Shown piece after piece: positions 9,169-16,200 of a DNA stretch of 43,212 bases. Source of the DNA: an uncultured Eubacteriales bacterium (GTDB taxonomy: Bacteria; Bacillota; Clostridia; Oscillospirales; Ruminococcaceae); assembly GCA_900319075.1 (NCBI GenBank), contig ONMZ01000013.1, forward strand, positions 1 through 43,212, read 5' to 3'. Position numbers and translations under genes: made by a program. The notes below the pieces were generated by a model. That model was not told the DNA's origin, did not search any database, and saw nothing but the letters and a program-made list of their open reading frames with translations. Each line of letters opens with the position of its first letter. Positions within the stretch are counted from its first letter, which is position 1.

Positions 9169-9438
9169 ATGGCAAGAATAAGACGTAAAAACGGCAGACG
9201 CAGACTGCTGATAATGCTTGTTGTGGTGCTGCTCTTTGCATGGTACCTGGCAGTGGGCGTAATAATGTCATATATGAAAATATCTATGCTCCCAAAGATA
9301 TTTGCCCTTACGCTGCCGTCGTTTTTTATGGGTGTGGCGGTCACGCTTCTGGTGCTGGATATACGCTACGGCACACATCTGAAACGGCGTAGGAAAGAAA
9401 GAGAAAGCGGTGATGAAAATGCTGATAATGATCGATGA
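9169..9438 (+). CDS. Unknown small membrane protein, basic at both ends
   Basis: This 89-aa protein is not recognised. An Arg/Lys-rich start (residues 2-12) is followed by two membrane helices (about 13-34 and 43-66) and a basic-then-acidic tail. The positive ends suggest both termini are cytoplasmic. SD AGGTGA precedes the ATG. It starts 11 bp after the dehydrogenase gene, and its last codons overlap the start of the barstar-like gene by about 26 nt, so the two are probably translationally coupled. Confidence 0.75.
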   Translation: MARIRRKNGRRRLLIMLVVVLLFAWYLAVGVIMSYMKISMLPKIFALTLPSFFMGVAVTLLVLDIRYGTHLKRRRKERESGDENADNDR

Positions 9439-9697
9439 TGTACAGTTTGAAAGCAGGGAAAGGTTCTTTGACTATATCAGCAAGGCGCTGGGCTGCGGCG
9501 AAGGGAAAATAAACTCTGTGTCAAAGCTTTTTGATGTGCTTTGCGATTTTGAAGATGAAGCAGAGGTCACATTCTACGACACGGACGAGATAAGTGATGA
9601 AATGAAGTCCTTTGCCGAGGAGGTACTCGCTGCATTTATGAATGCAAAAAACACCAACGAAAAGCTTTCCGTTAAATTTGAAAAAACAACGGTTTAG
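9413..9697 (+). CDS. Barstar-like protein without a visible barnase partner
   Basis: This 94-aa acidic protein has the order of barstar (RNase inhibitor) family elements: MIDDVQFESRERFFDYISKAL, a Gly-rich turn, SVSKLFDVLCDF (compare the NLDALWDCL helix of barstar), a strand EVTFYD, then a long helix and a final strand LSVKFEK. The match is by pattern only and is weaker than in true barstar, because the Tyr/Gly/Asn before the LDAL helix are not kept. Possible starts are GTG 9410, ATG 9413 and ATG 9419. No ribonuclease gene is adjacent. It lies inside the polyamine operon, 9 bp before nspC. Confidence 0.6.
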   Translation: MKMLIMIDDVQFESRERFFDYISKALGCGEGKINSVSKLFDVLCDFEDEAEVTFYDTDEISDEMKSFAEEVLAAFMNAKNTNEKLSVKFEKTTV

Positions 9698-9706
9698 GGA
9701 GAAAAG

Positions 9707-10837
9707 ATGTTTGATATAAACAAAGTTAAAACGCCTTGTTACGTTATCAGCGAGGCGGCACTTCAAAAAAATACCCGGATACTTGACGGTGTGATGAAAC
9801 GCACCGGGTGCAGGATACTGCTGGCGCAAAAGGCGTTTTCAAACTATGCTGTGTATCCTCTTTTGTCAAAGACACTTTGCGGAACAACTGCCAGCGGTCT
9901 TTACGAGGCAAAGCTGGGCAGGGAAGAATTTGGCGGCGAGGTGCACGTTTACAGCCCGGCGTATACAGAGCATGATATGGACGAGCTTGTGAAAATAGCA
10001 GACCATATTGTTTTCAACAGCTTTTCACAGTGGGAAAAGCACCGTGATATCATTAGAAAAAGCGAGAGAAAAATATCCTGCGGACTGCGCTGCAACCCTG
10101 AGTATTCCGAGATAGAAACTGATATTTATAACCCTTGCTTTAAAAATTCAAGGCTTGGCATAACCCTTGATAATTTCGACGAAAGTGAGCTTGAAGGCAT
10201 TGAAGGACTGCATTTTCACACAATGTGTGAGCAGGGCGCAGATGTGCTTGAGCGCACCATACCCCATATCGAGGAGAAATTCGGCAAATATCTTGGGCAG
10301 ATGAAATGGGTAAACCTCGGCGGAGGGCACCACATAACCAAAGAGGGATACGATCTTGAAAAGCTCGAAAAGTGCGTGAGATATTTGCAGGAAAAGTACG
10401 GTGTTACGGTGTACCTTGAACCGGGTGAGGCTGTTGCCCTCAATGCAGGCTGGCTTGTTGCGACAGTTCTTGATACGTTCAAAAATGGCATGGATCTTGC
10501 CATAGTTGATACCTCGGCAGCCTGTCATATGCCAGATGTGCTTGAAATGCCGTACCGTCCCATGATAATCGGATCGGGGGAAGCAGGTGAAAAGGCATAT
10601 ACCTACCGTCTTGGGGGACCTACCTGCCTTGCAGGGGATATTATCGGTGATTATTCCTTTGATGCGCCTCTTAAAGAGGGCGACAGGCTTGTTTTCACCG
10701 ATATGGCTATCTACACGACTGTAAAGAACAATACCTTCAACGGTATGCCCCTTCCGAGCATTTATGTTGAAAAGACAGACGGTAGTATTGAGCTTGTGCG
10801 TGAGTTTGGATATAACGATTTTAAACAAAGACTGTAA
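9707..10837 (+). CDS. nspC: Carboxynorspermidine decarboxylase
   Basis: PLP-dependent fold-III (alanine-racemase-like) decarboxylase that converts carboxy(nor)spermidine to (nor)spermidine, the second step of the aspartate-semialdehyde route. In the 376 aa, Lys42 in LLAQKAFS is the Schiff-base lysine. GLHFHTMCEQ, the phosphate-binding WVNLGGGHHIT, LEPGEAVALNAG and the C-terminal DTSAACHMPDVLE (with the catalytic-site Cys) are characteristic of NspC/CANSDC rather than of lysine or diaminopimelate decarboxylase. GGGAG lies upstream of the ATG. It is the last gene of the polyamine operon, followed by a terminator. Confidence 0.94.
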   Translation: MFDINKVKTPCYVISEAALQKNTRILDGVMKRTGCRILLAQKAFSNYAVYPLLSKTLCGTTASGLYEAKLGREEFGGEVHVYSPAYTEHDMDELVKIADHIVFNSFSQWEKHRDIIRKSERKISCGLRCNPEYSEIETDIYNPCFKNSRLGITLDNFDESELEGIEGLHFHTMCEQGADVLERTIPHIEEKFGKYLGQMKWVNLGGGHHITKEGYDLEKLEKCVRYLQEKYGVTVYLEPGEAVALNAGWLVATVLDTFKNGMDLAIVDTSAACHMPDVLEMPYRPMIIGSGEAGEKAYTYRLGGPTCLAGDIIGDYSFDAPLKEGDRLVFTDMAIYTTVKNNTFNGMPLPSIYVEKTDGSIELVREFGYNDFKQRL

Positions 10838-10843
10838 AGCTAT

Positions 10844-10877
10844 AATTCCTTTCTGCATTTTGCGGAGAGGAATTTTT
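10844..10877 (+). terminator. Terminator of the polyamine operon
   Basis: A 13-bp stem (AATTCCTTTCTGC with GCGGAGAGGAATT, two G-U pairs) and a short loop, followed by TTT. Confidence 0.75.
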
Positions 10878-10909
10878 AATAAATCTATGATATATGGGAG
10901 GTAATGAAA

Positions 10910-11449
10910 ATGAAAGCACTTATCATCAACTGTTCACCCGTCAGGGACGGAGCGACCGCAGAGCTCGCAAGCATTATCTCAGGTGAGCTGTCCGGAAGAT
11001 ATGAAACAAAGCAGGTATGCATCGACGATTATGACATCGCCTTTTGCAAAGGCTGCCGCAGCTGCCACAGCACAGCGAAATGCGTTATGACCGATGGGGC
11101 ACAGCAGCTTATGGATGAATTTGAGCAGGCGGATATAATTATCTGCGCTGCTCCGTCCTATTGGGCAGATGTTCCGGGTCAGTTCAAGGCTTTCATTGAC
11201 CGCTGCACCCCTTACAGCAACACCCACGAGCCCCACGCAAGCCTTAGCGCAGGGAAAAGAGGTTATGCCGTCGTGCTTCGTACAGGACCTAACATGAAAG
11301 AGTGTGAGCGCCTCATACAGACGATCGAGCACTTTTACGGACACCTTGAGATACAGTGCTGCGGCAGCCTTGGACTTTGCAGTGTCGAAAACAGAGAAGC
11401 GCTGCTGCCGAGGGCTCAGGAGCTAAGAGAATTTTGCAAGGGGATATAA
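10910..11449 (+). CDS. NAD(P)H-dependent FMN reductase-like flavodoxin-fold protein
   Basis: Flavoprotein of 179 aa with a flavodoxin-like fold: ALIINCSPVRDGATAELA forms the FMN-phosphate loop and APSYWADVPGQFKAFIDR the second flavin contact. Between them, CKGCRSCHSTAKC has a Cys cluster seen in iron-sulfur-flavoprotein-like NAD(P)H oxidoreductases of anaerobes. Substrate is unknown. GGGAGG is 8 nt from the ATG at 10910 but only 2 nt from the in-frame ATG at 10904, so 10910 is the better start. It follows the polyamine terminator, so it is probably transcribed separately, although no clear promoter is visible. Confidence 0.85.
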   Translation: MKALIINCSPVRDGATAELASIISGELSGRYETKQVCIDDYDIAFCKGCRSCHSTAKCVMTDGAQQLMDEFEQADIIICAAPSYWADVPGQFKAFIDRCTPYSNTHEPHASLSAGKRGYAVVLRTGPNMKECERLIQTIEHFYGHLEIQCCGSLGLCSVENREALLPRAQELREFCKGI

Positions 11450-11481
11450 AAAAACTGTGCCGCTTGTATCAGCAGCACAGT
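11447..11481 (-). terminator. Terminator of the HAD phosphatase gene
   Basis: On the minus strand, stem ACTGTGC / GCACAGT is followed by seven T. It lies between two convergent genes. Confidence 0.65.
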
Positions 11482-11504
11482 ATATAAACACATATCATTT
11501 ATAA

Positions 11505-12287
11505 TTATTGCAAACAGTATTTTTTGACCTCTTTCATCACGCTGTTATCGTTGTTTGAGCCTGTGATGAAGTTTGCTGCACGCTTTACCGAGTTGTGGGC
11601 GTTTGACATAGCAAAGCTATAATATGCACAGCCAAGCATATCCACGTCGTTAAGATAATCGCCGAATGCCATTACTTCGTTGTATCCCACTCCAAGACGG
11701 TTGCAGATCTTTGAAAGGGCAGATCCTTTGTTTATACCGCTGTTCATAATATCGACCCAGTATTTATCCGAAAGCTGAACTGTGCTGCCGGAGAAAACCT
11801 CTCCCATTGCATCGTACTGTAATTCCGAATAACCTTCTTTGTAAAATACAGCGACTTTGAAGATCTCATCGCTGCAGCTGTGCAGGTCTTCAATAAAATG
11901 ACAGTCAACATAGTACTTTGCTATCTCATCAGCAAAGTCAGCACTTGAGGTGCTGTACCAGGTACCCTGTTTTCCGCAAAGAAGCACCGAGTATCCCTGC
12001 TTTTCGCAGTAGCTGATAATGCTGTCGACGGTGGATTTTTCCATTACAGAAACACTTAAAACATTGCCACGGTCAACGATATATGCGCCGTTGTCACAGA
12101 TAAAAGTTAGGCTGTCAAGGTAGCCGTTGAACTGTTTTTTCAGCGCACCAAAGCTTCTCCCGCTTGATATAACAAAGCGAATATTCTTTTTGAGCAGCTT
12201 GTGGATAACATCCTCAAAGTTTTCCGGGAGCTGCTTTTTATCATCAAGAAGTGTACCATCCATATCTGTGGCGATTATTTTTATCAT
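11505..12287 (-). CDS. HAD-superfamily hydrolase, Cof subfamily
   Basis: Phosphatase of the HAD IIB (Cof/YbjI) group, 260 aa, usually acting on sugar or coenzyme phosphates. Motif I is DMDGTLLDD near the start (nucleophile and acid Asp). Motif II is in FVISSGRSF, and motif IV is MAFGDYLNDVDML with SFAMSNAHNSVK behind it. The cap sits between motifs II and III. The start is the ATG ending at 12287, with GGAGGA 6-9 nt upstream; an in-frame extension further upstream has no family match and crosses the promoter. Specific substrate cannot be told from sequence. Confidence 0.92.
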   Translation of the reverse strand: MIKIIATDMDGTLLDDKKQLPENFEDVIHKLLKKNIRFVISSGRSFGALKKQFNGYLDSLTFICDNGAYIVDRGNVLSVSVMEKSTVDSIISYCEKQGYSVLLCGKQGTWYSTSSADFADEIAKYYVDCHFIEDLHSCSDEIFKVAVFYKEGYSELQYDAMGEVFSGSTVQLSDKYWVDIMNSGINKGSALSKICNRLGVGYNEVMAFGDYLNDVDMLGCAYYSFAMSNAHNSVKRAANFITGSNNDNSVMKEVKKYCLQ

Positions 12288-12317
12288 AAGTATCCTCCGC
12301 TTTGTTTTTCTGCTTAG

Positions 12318-12346
12318 ATTATAATATAAAAACCACCCTTTGGCAA
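12318..12346 (-). promoter_or_regulatory. Sigma-A promoter of the HAD gene
   Basis: Minus-strand TTGCCA (plus 12341-12346), 17-bp spacer, TATAAT (plus 12318-12323). Confidence 0.8.
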
Positions 12347-12437
12347 TGATTTTCGACAAGGTTCTGAAAGTTTGTAGACTTACATATTTTTTATTAAACC
12401 CCATCATTTTTATTGAGCTTAATTGACAAAAGGCAAA

Positions 12438-12502
12438 AGGCAGGAAAAATAAGGTGCGCTCTTAATGCATTTATTTAATAAATGGTGCTCTCTTTGCTGC
12501 CT
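12438..12502. repeat. Imperfect inverted repeat between the divergent HAD and LTA synthase promoters
   Basis: Outer arms AGGCAG / CTGCCT (6 bp) enclose inner arms ATTTATT / AATAAAT (7 bp) and partly matching GGTGCGCTC / GGTGCTC segments. It lies in a gene-free stretch (12288-12648) that otherwise holds only the two promoters. No known riboswitch is recognised here. Confidence 0.4.
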
Positions 12503-12538
12503 ATTTTTAGTCAAAGTTATAAAAAGAGGGGCTAAATC

Positions 12539-12567
12539 TTGACTTTCAGCGCATCTGATATTATAAT
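12539..12567 (+). promoter_or_regulatory. Sigma-A promoter of the LTA synthase-like gene
   Basis: TTGACT (12539-12544), 17-bp spacer, TATAAT (12562-12567). The leader is about 75 nt and ends in AAGGAG before the ATG. Confidence 0.85.
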
Positions 12568-12648
12568 AATGGTGTATTTCAGCGGAAGAATGTTTATTTT
12601 TATATAAAGTGTCGGAACAAACCTGATCATAAGGAGAAAGATAGGACA

Positions 12649-14931
12649 ATGAAAGATAAATGCAAAAAAGTGGGTATAATTATCCATGATTATGCCCGTG
12701 ACAATATGCTGCCTTTGATATTTGTACTGTCGGCAGTCATAAATGGCTTTATCCTCAGAGCTTTCACAGTAAAATTTGAATATAACCAGATAAAACCCCT
12801 GCTGGCAGATATAGGAATGTGCCTGTTTATCGGTTCGCTGGCTGTTTTTATCAAAAAGCCCAAAAGACAGTTTATTTTTCTTTTGGTACTCACAATAATT
12901 CTGGATGTTATCTGCGCCGGAAACTCCATATATTATACAAACTTCAGATCATTCATGTCCATATCCATGCTTTCCACTGCCTCACAGCTTGGCGGCGTTA
13001 TGGATGCGGTGACAAAAAACATCATGGAGATAAAAGATCTGACGTTTTTGTGGTCTATCCCTGCAATTATCGTAAGCTATATACTGATAAAGAAAAAGAC
13101 CAAGGGTTATACCAACCAGAATAAGGAGAAAAAGCACCGCAGGCTTGCAGGTCTTGCAACATTTGTGCTTTCCCTGTGCTTTATTGGCATCGCAGCCACC
13201 CTTATGACCGGCACCGATTATTCAAGATTGCAAAAACAGTGGAACAGAGAGTATGTTCTTGCCACATTCGGTGTTTATACATATCATGTGAGCGATGCGG
13301 TTTCCTGTGCAAATGCCCAGCTTAACATGATGTTCGGTTATTCAGACAGCGAGGAGCTTTTTAACAAGTTCTATGATAACAAGGCTGTTGAGGACGTAAA
13401 TGCACAGGTGAAGAAAAATAAGTATTCCAATATGTTTGCAGGCAAGAACCTTATCTTTATCCACGCAGAAAGCGTACAGGGCTTTACCCTTGATACATAC
13501 ATTAACGGTGAACCCCTTACTCCAACCATAAATAAGCTTGCAAAAGAGGGTATCTATTTCACCAATTTCTATGCACAGGAAAGCGTTGGAACCACCTCTG
13601 ATACAGAGTTTACTCTTTCCACATCGCTTATGCCGGCATCAAGCGGCACTGTGGCAATAAATTACTGGGACAGAGATTATACCACCACACAGAAACTGCT
13701 CAAGTCTATGGGCTATTATGTGTTCAGTATGCATGGAAACAACGGTTCCTACTGGAACAGGCTCAATGTGCATAAGTCCTACGGATACGATAAGTTCTAT
13801 AATTCAACCACAGATTTCAAAGTTGATGAGACCATAGGTCTGGGTCTGTCCGATAAGTCCATGTTCAAACAGGCGATACCTATGATAAAGGAAATAGCCC
13901 AAAAGAACAAAAACTGGATGGGTGAGATACTTATGCTCACCAACCATACACCTTTCACCGACATAGAAAGAGTAAGTGATTATAAGGTAGATTTCAAGTA
14001 TAAGAAATATAACGAAAAGACAGGTCTTTATGACGAGGTCAGCGCCCCGTTCCTTGAGGGCAGAAAGCTTGGATCGTATTTCAAATCCGTCCATTATGCA
14101 GATGAGGCGATAAAGCAGTTCCTTGACGATATGGACAAAGAGGGAATGCTGGACAATGCTGTTGTTATCCTGTACGGTGACCACGACGCAAAGATAAAAG
14201 AAGAAGAATTCGAGTATTATTATAACTACGACCCCTTCAACGACAAGGTGCTTTCATCCGGGGATCCGGGATATATCCCTGTTGACCCGTTCTGTTACAA
14301 TATCAACCGTAAAGTGCCGCTTATAATCTGGAGCAAAGACGGTGGATATGAGCCAAAAGAGATCGATAAGGTGATGGGTATGTACGATGTGCAGCCTACC
14401 GTGGGAAATATGATGGGCTTTGAAAACAAATACGCCCTTGGACACGATATATTCTCTATTGACGAGAAGGAAGATAACGTTGTTATTTTCCCAAATGGCA
14501 ACTATATCACCGATAAGGTGTATTATGACAGCCAGAAGGACGCATACTTTGACCTTGAAGGCTACAGAAATGTGGCAAAGTTTGCCTCATGCAACCAGAT
14601 CTTTAAAGAGGAGCCTTCGCCCCTTTACAACGAAAAGATAAAAAGCAAATATAAGGTTGCAGCCGATGCCGAGTATAGCGAAGAGGTGCTGCAAAAGCGC
14701 AGAAATAACGAAAGAGTCGACCGGCAGTATATCAAGAAATACTGTGACTATGCCGACGAGAGAATAGATATCTCCAACGCCATAATCTATTTTGATATGA
14801 TAAACAAGACAGAGGAGGGCTTCGCAGGAAAGGGCAAGCAGAGTGCCCCCAAGTCGTCTGATTCAGGCGACAGTGAAACTCTGTTCTCTCCGCCTTCAAT
14901 ACGAAAGGACAGATATCTGTACGCTGTGTAA
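12649..14931 (+). CDS. LTA synthase family sulfatase-fold membrane enzyme
   Basis: Membrane enzyme of 760 aa resembling lipoteichoic acid synthase or a related glycerol-phosphate/phosphoethanolamine transferase. About five membrane helices lie in residues 20-190, followed by a large external sulfatase-fold domain. Metal and catalytic motifs are visible: IHAESVQG (Glu274), the nucleophile segment SVGTTSDTEF (Thr316 just before SD, as in LtaS), SMHGNNGSYWNR and LYGDHDA. The 160 residues after the catalytic domain are longer than in LtaS and end in a polar, disordered stretch. It stands alone. Building polyglycerol phosphate is the likely role but is not proven by sequence. Confidence 0.9.
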   Translation: MKDKCKKVGIIIHDYARDNMLPLIFVLSAVINGFILRAFTVKFEYNQIKPLLADIGMCLFIGSLAVFIKKPKRQFIFLLVLTIILDVICAGNSIYYTNFRSFMSISMLSTASQLGGVMDAVTKNIMEIKDLTFLWSIPAIIVSYILIKKKTKGYTNQNKEKKHRRLAGLATFVLSLCFIGIAATLMTGTDYSRLQKQWNREYVLATFGVYTYHVSDAVSCANAQLNMMFGYSDSEELFNKFYDNKAVEDVNAQVKKNKYSNMFAGKNLIFIHAESVQGFTLDTYINGEPLTPTINKLAKEGIYFTNFYAQESVGTTSDTEFTLSTSLMPASSGTVAINYWDRDYTTTQKLLKSMGYYVFSMHGNNGSYWNRLNVHKSYGYDKFYNSTTDFKVDETIGLGLSDKSMFKQAIPMIKEIAQKNKNWMGEILMLTNHTPFTDIERVSDYKVDFKYKKYNEKTGLYDEVSAPFLEGRKLGSYFKSVHYADEAIKQFLDDMDKEGMLDNAVVILYGDHDAKIKEEEFEYYYNYDPFNDKVLSSGDPGYIPVDPFCYNINRKVPLIIWSKDGGYEPKEIDKVMGMYDVQPTVGNMMGFENKYALGHDIFSIDEKEDNVVIFPNGNYITDKVYYDSQKDAYFDLEGYRNVAKFASCNQIFKEEPSPLYNEKIKSKYKVAADAEYSEEVLQKRRNNERVDRQYIKKYCDYADERIDISNAIIYFDMINKTEEGFAGKGKQSAPKSSDSGDSETLFSPPSIRKDRYLYAV

Positions 14932-14948
14932 GTCATATAAATAATAAC

Positions 14949-14986
14949 AGACTGCCTGAGACATATGCTCTCAGCGCAGTCTTTTT
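14949..14986 (+). terminator. Terminator of the LTA synthase-like gene
   Basis: Stem AGACTGC / GCAGTCT with a nested GAGA/TCTC pair, followed by TTTTT. Confidence 0.8.
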
Positions 14987-15007
14987 GTGCTTGCGGGAAA
15001 TTCGGGA

Positions 15008-15040
15008 CAAAAAAAGACTGACCCCCTAAAGGTCAGCCTG
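15008..15040 (-). terminator. Terminator of rpmB
   Basis: Minus-strand stem GGCTGACC / GGTCAGTC followed by a run of seven T. Confidence 0.85.
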
Positions 15041-15079
15041 TTTTTACGTTTTAACATATAAAGGGCAAGAGAAAGAAGC

Positions 15080-15265
15080 TTACGCTCTCTCTACCTTTCC
15101 GGAACGCAAGCATCTTGAGCAAGCGTAAACATGACAAGGAGTACCGTTTACAATAGCCTTTACTCTCTTAACGTTTGGCTTCCATGTTCTGTTGGATCTT
15201 CTGTGAGAGTGGGAGACCTTGATACCGAAAGTTACACCCTTTCCGCAAATATCACACTTTGCCAT
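15080..15265 (-). CDS. rpmB: 50S ribosomal protein L28
   Basis: Structural protein of the large ribosomal subunit, 61 aa, normal length for Gram-positive L28. It begins AKCDICGKG and has VSHSHRRSNRTWKPN and CSRCLRSGKV. The two CxxC pairs show the zinc-binding (C+) form. AAAGGAGG precedes the ATG. It is monocistronic, with a clear promoter and terminator. Confidence 0.97.
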   Translation of the reverse strand: MAKCDICGKGVTFGIKVSHSHRRSNRTWKPNVKRVKAIVNGTPCHVYACSRCLRSGKVERA

Positions 15266-15312
15266 TAGTTTGCACCTCCTTTAACTTAATAACTAAATTC
15301 GCAACGTAAGTT

Positions 15313-15341
15313 ATTATAGCACACCCGACAGGAAAATGCAA
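15313..15341 (-). promoter_or_regulatory. Sigma-A promoter of rpmB
   Basis: Minus-strand TTGCAT (plus 15336-15341), 17-bp spacer, TATAAT (plus 15313-15318). The leader is only about 40 nt. Confidence 0.85.
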
Positions 15342-15411
15342 GTGTTTTTTTGCGTTTTTTTCAAAAATCATAAAAAGTTAATATATTTGTGGCAAAAGAG
15401 CACAATAATAC

Positions 15412-15440
15412 TTGAAATCTTTTTTAAAATAGTGTATAAT
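15412..15440 (+). promoter_or_regulatory. Sigma-A promoter of the M50 protease-scpAB operon
   Basis: TTGAAA (15412-15417), 17-bp spacer, TATAAT (15435-15440), about 50 bp before the first gene. Confidence 0.85.
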
Positions 15441-15490
15441 AAAACGTGGTATGTTCTTTGGAGAATGTACGTTTGGGAGGCGACGAGATC

Positions 15491-16162
15491 TTGACTTTTA
15501 CGGTGGAAACAATTTTAAAATACGGTGCAAGAATAATGATCGTTTTTATGATCATTCCCCTGCACGAGTTTGCTCATGCCTGGTCGGCGCACAAAATGGG
15601 TGACCCCACTCCAAGACTTCAGAACAGACTGAACCTTAACCCTTTTAACCATATAGATCCCATAGGCGGACTTATGATACTTGTGTCAGGGTTTGGCTGG
15701 GGCAGACCTGTCCAGGTAAACCCAAATTATTTCAAAAAGCCCAGAAAGGGCATGGCTCTGAGCGCAGCGGCAGGACCTATCGCCAATGTTATCGCCGCAG
15801 TTGTGGGAGTTATTATCTACAAGGTGATGTATTACGCCTATTATGCCAACCCGTCAGATGTACTTTTCTGGATGACGCTGCTTTTCAGATTTTTTACCCA
15901 GATAAATCTGGGACTGGCAATATTCAACCTTATTCCTATTCCGCCTCTTGACGGCTCAAAGATACTGAGCTATTTTACCAGCTATAAAATAGACAGAAAA
16001 ATCGAGCAGTACAGCTTATACATTATGATAGGCTTTGTTCTGCTGGTGTTCTCCGGGCTGCTTGACAGACCTTTGGGCGCAGTAAATGATGCACTGTTCT
16101 GGATCATAGATAAGCTTACCTTCTGGGTAGATCCCATTATGAGGTCAATATTCGGTCTGTAG
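15491..16162 (+). CDS. Site-2 protease family zinc metallopeptidase (M50)
   Basis: Membrane metalloprotease of about 223 aa, of the small M50 type common in Firmicutes. Zinc ligands and catalytic Glu are in HEFAH (His25, Glu26, His29). The second family motif, LIPIPPLDGSKIL, supplies the Asp ligand. Four to five membrane helices are visible, and there is no PDZ domain. Its substrate is unknown. I chose the TTG at 15491 because GGGAGG lies 10 nt upstream; the in-frame GTG at 15446 would put 15 unrelated residues ahead and lies within a few bases of the predicted transcription start. It begins the operon that continues with scpA 38 bp later. Confidence 0.9.
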   Translation: MTFTVETILKYGARIMIVFMIIPLHEFAHAWSAHKMGDPTPRLQNRLNLNPFNHIDPIGGLMILVSGFGWGRPVQVNPNYFKKPRKGMALSAAAGPIANVIAAVVGVIIYKVMYYAYYANPSDVLFWMTLLFRFFTQINLGLAIFNLIPIPPLDGSKILSYFTSYKIDRKIEQYSLYIMIGFVLLVFSGLLDRPLGAVNDALFWIIDKLTFWVDPIMRSIFGL

Positions 16163-16200
16163 TGATACAACCATAAATGAAATCGAAAGGATAGAACCAA

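Noticed and set aside
9413-9697. Barnase-barstar toxin system
   Set aside because: No ribonuclease gene is adjacent; the neighbour at 9169 is a small basic membrane protein without an RNase motif.
12288-12407. 40-residue N-terminal extension of the HAD hydrolase
   Set aside because: It lies across the promoter and SD; the family begins at the ATG ending at 12287.
12438-12502. Riboswitch upstream of the LTA synthase-like gene
   Set aside because: The inverted repeat lies upstream of the -35/-10 boxes, so it is outside the predicted transcript.
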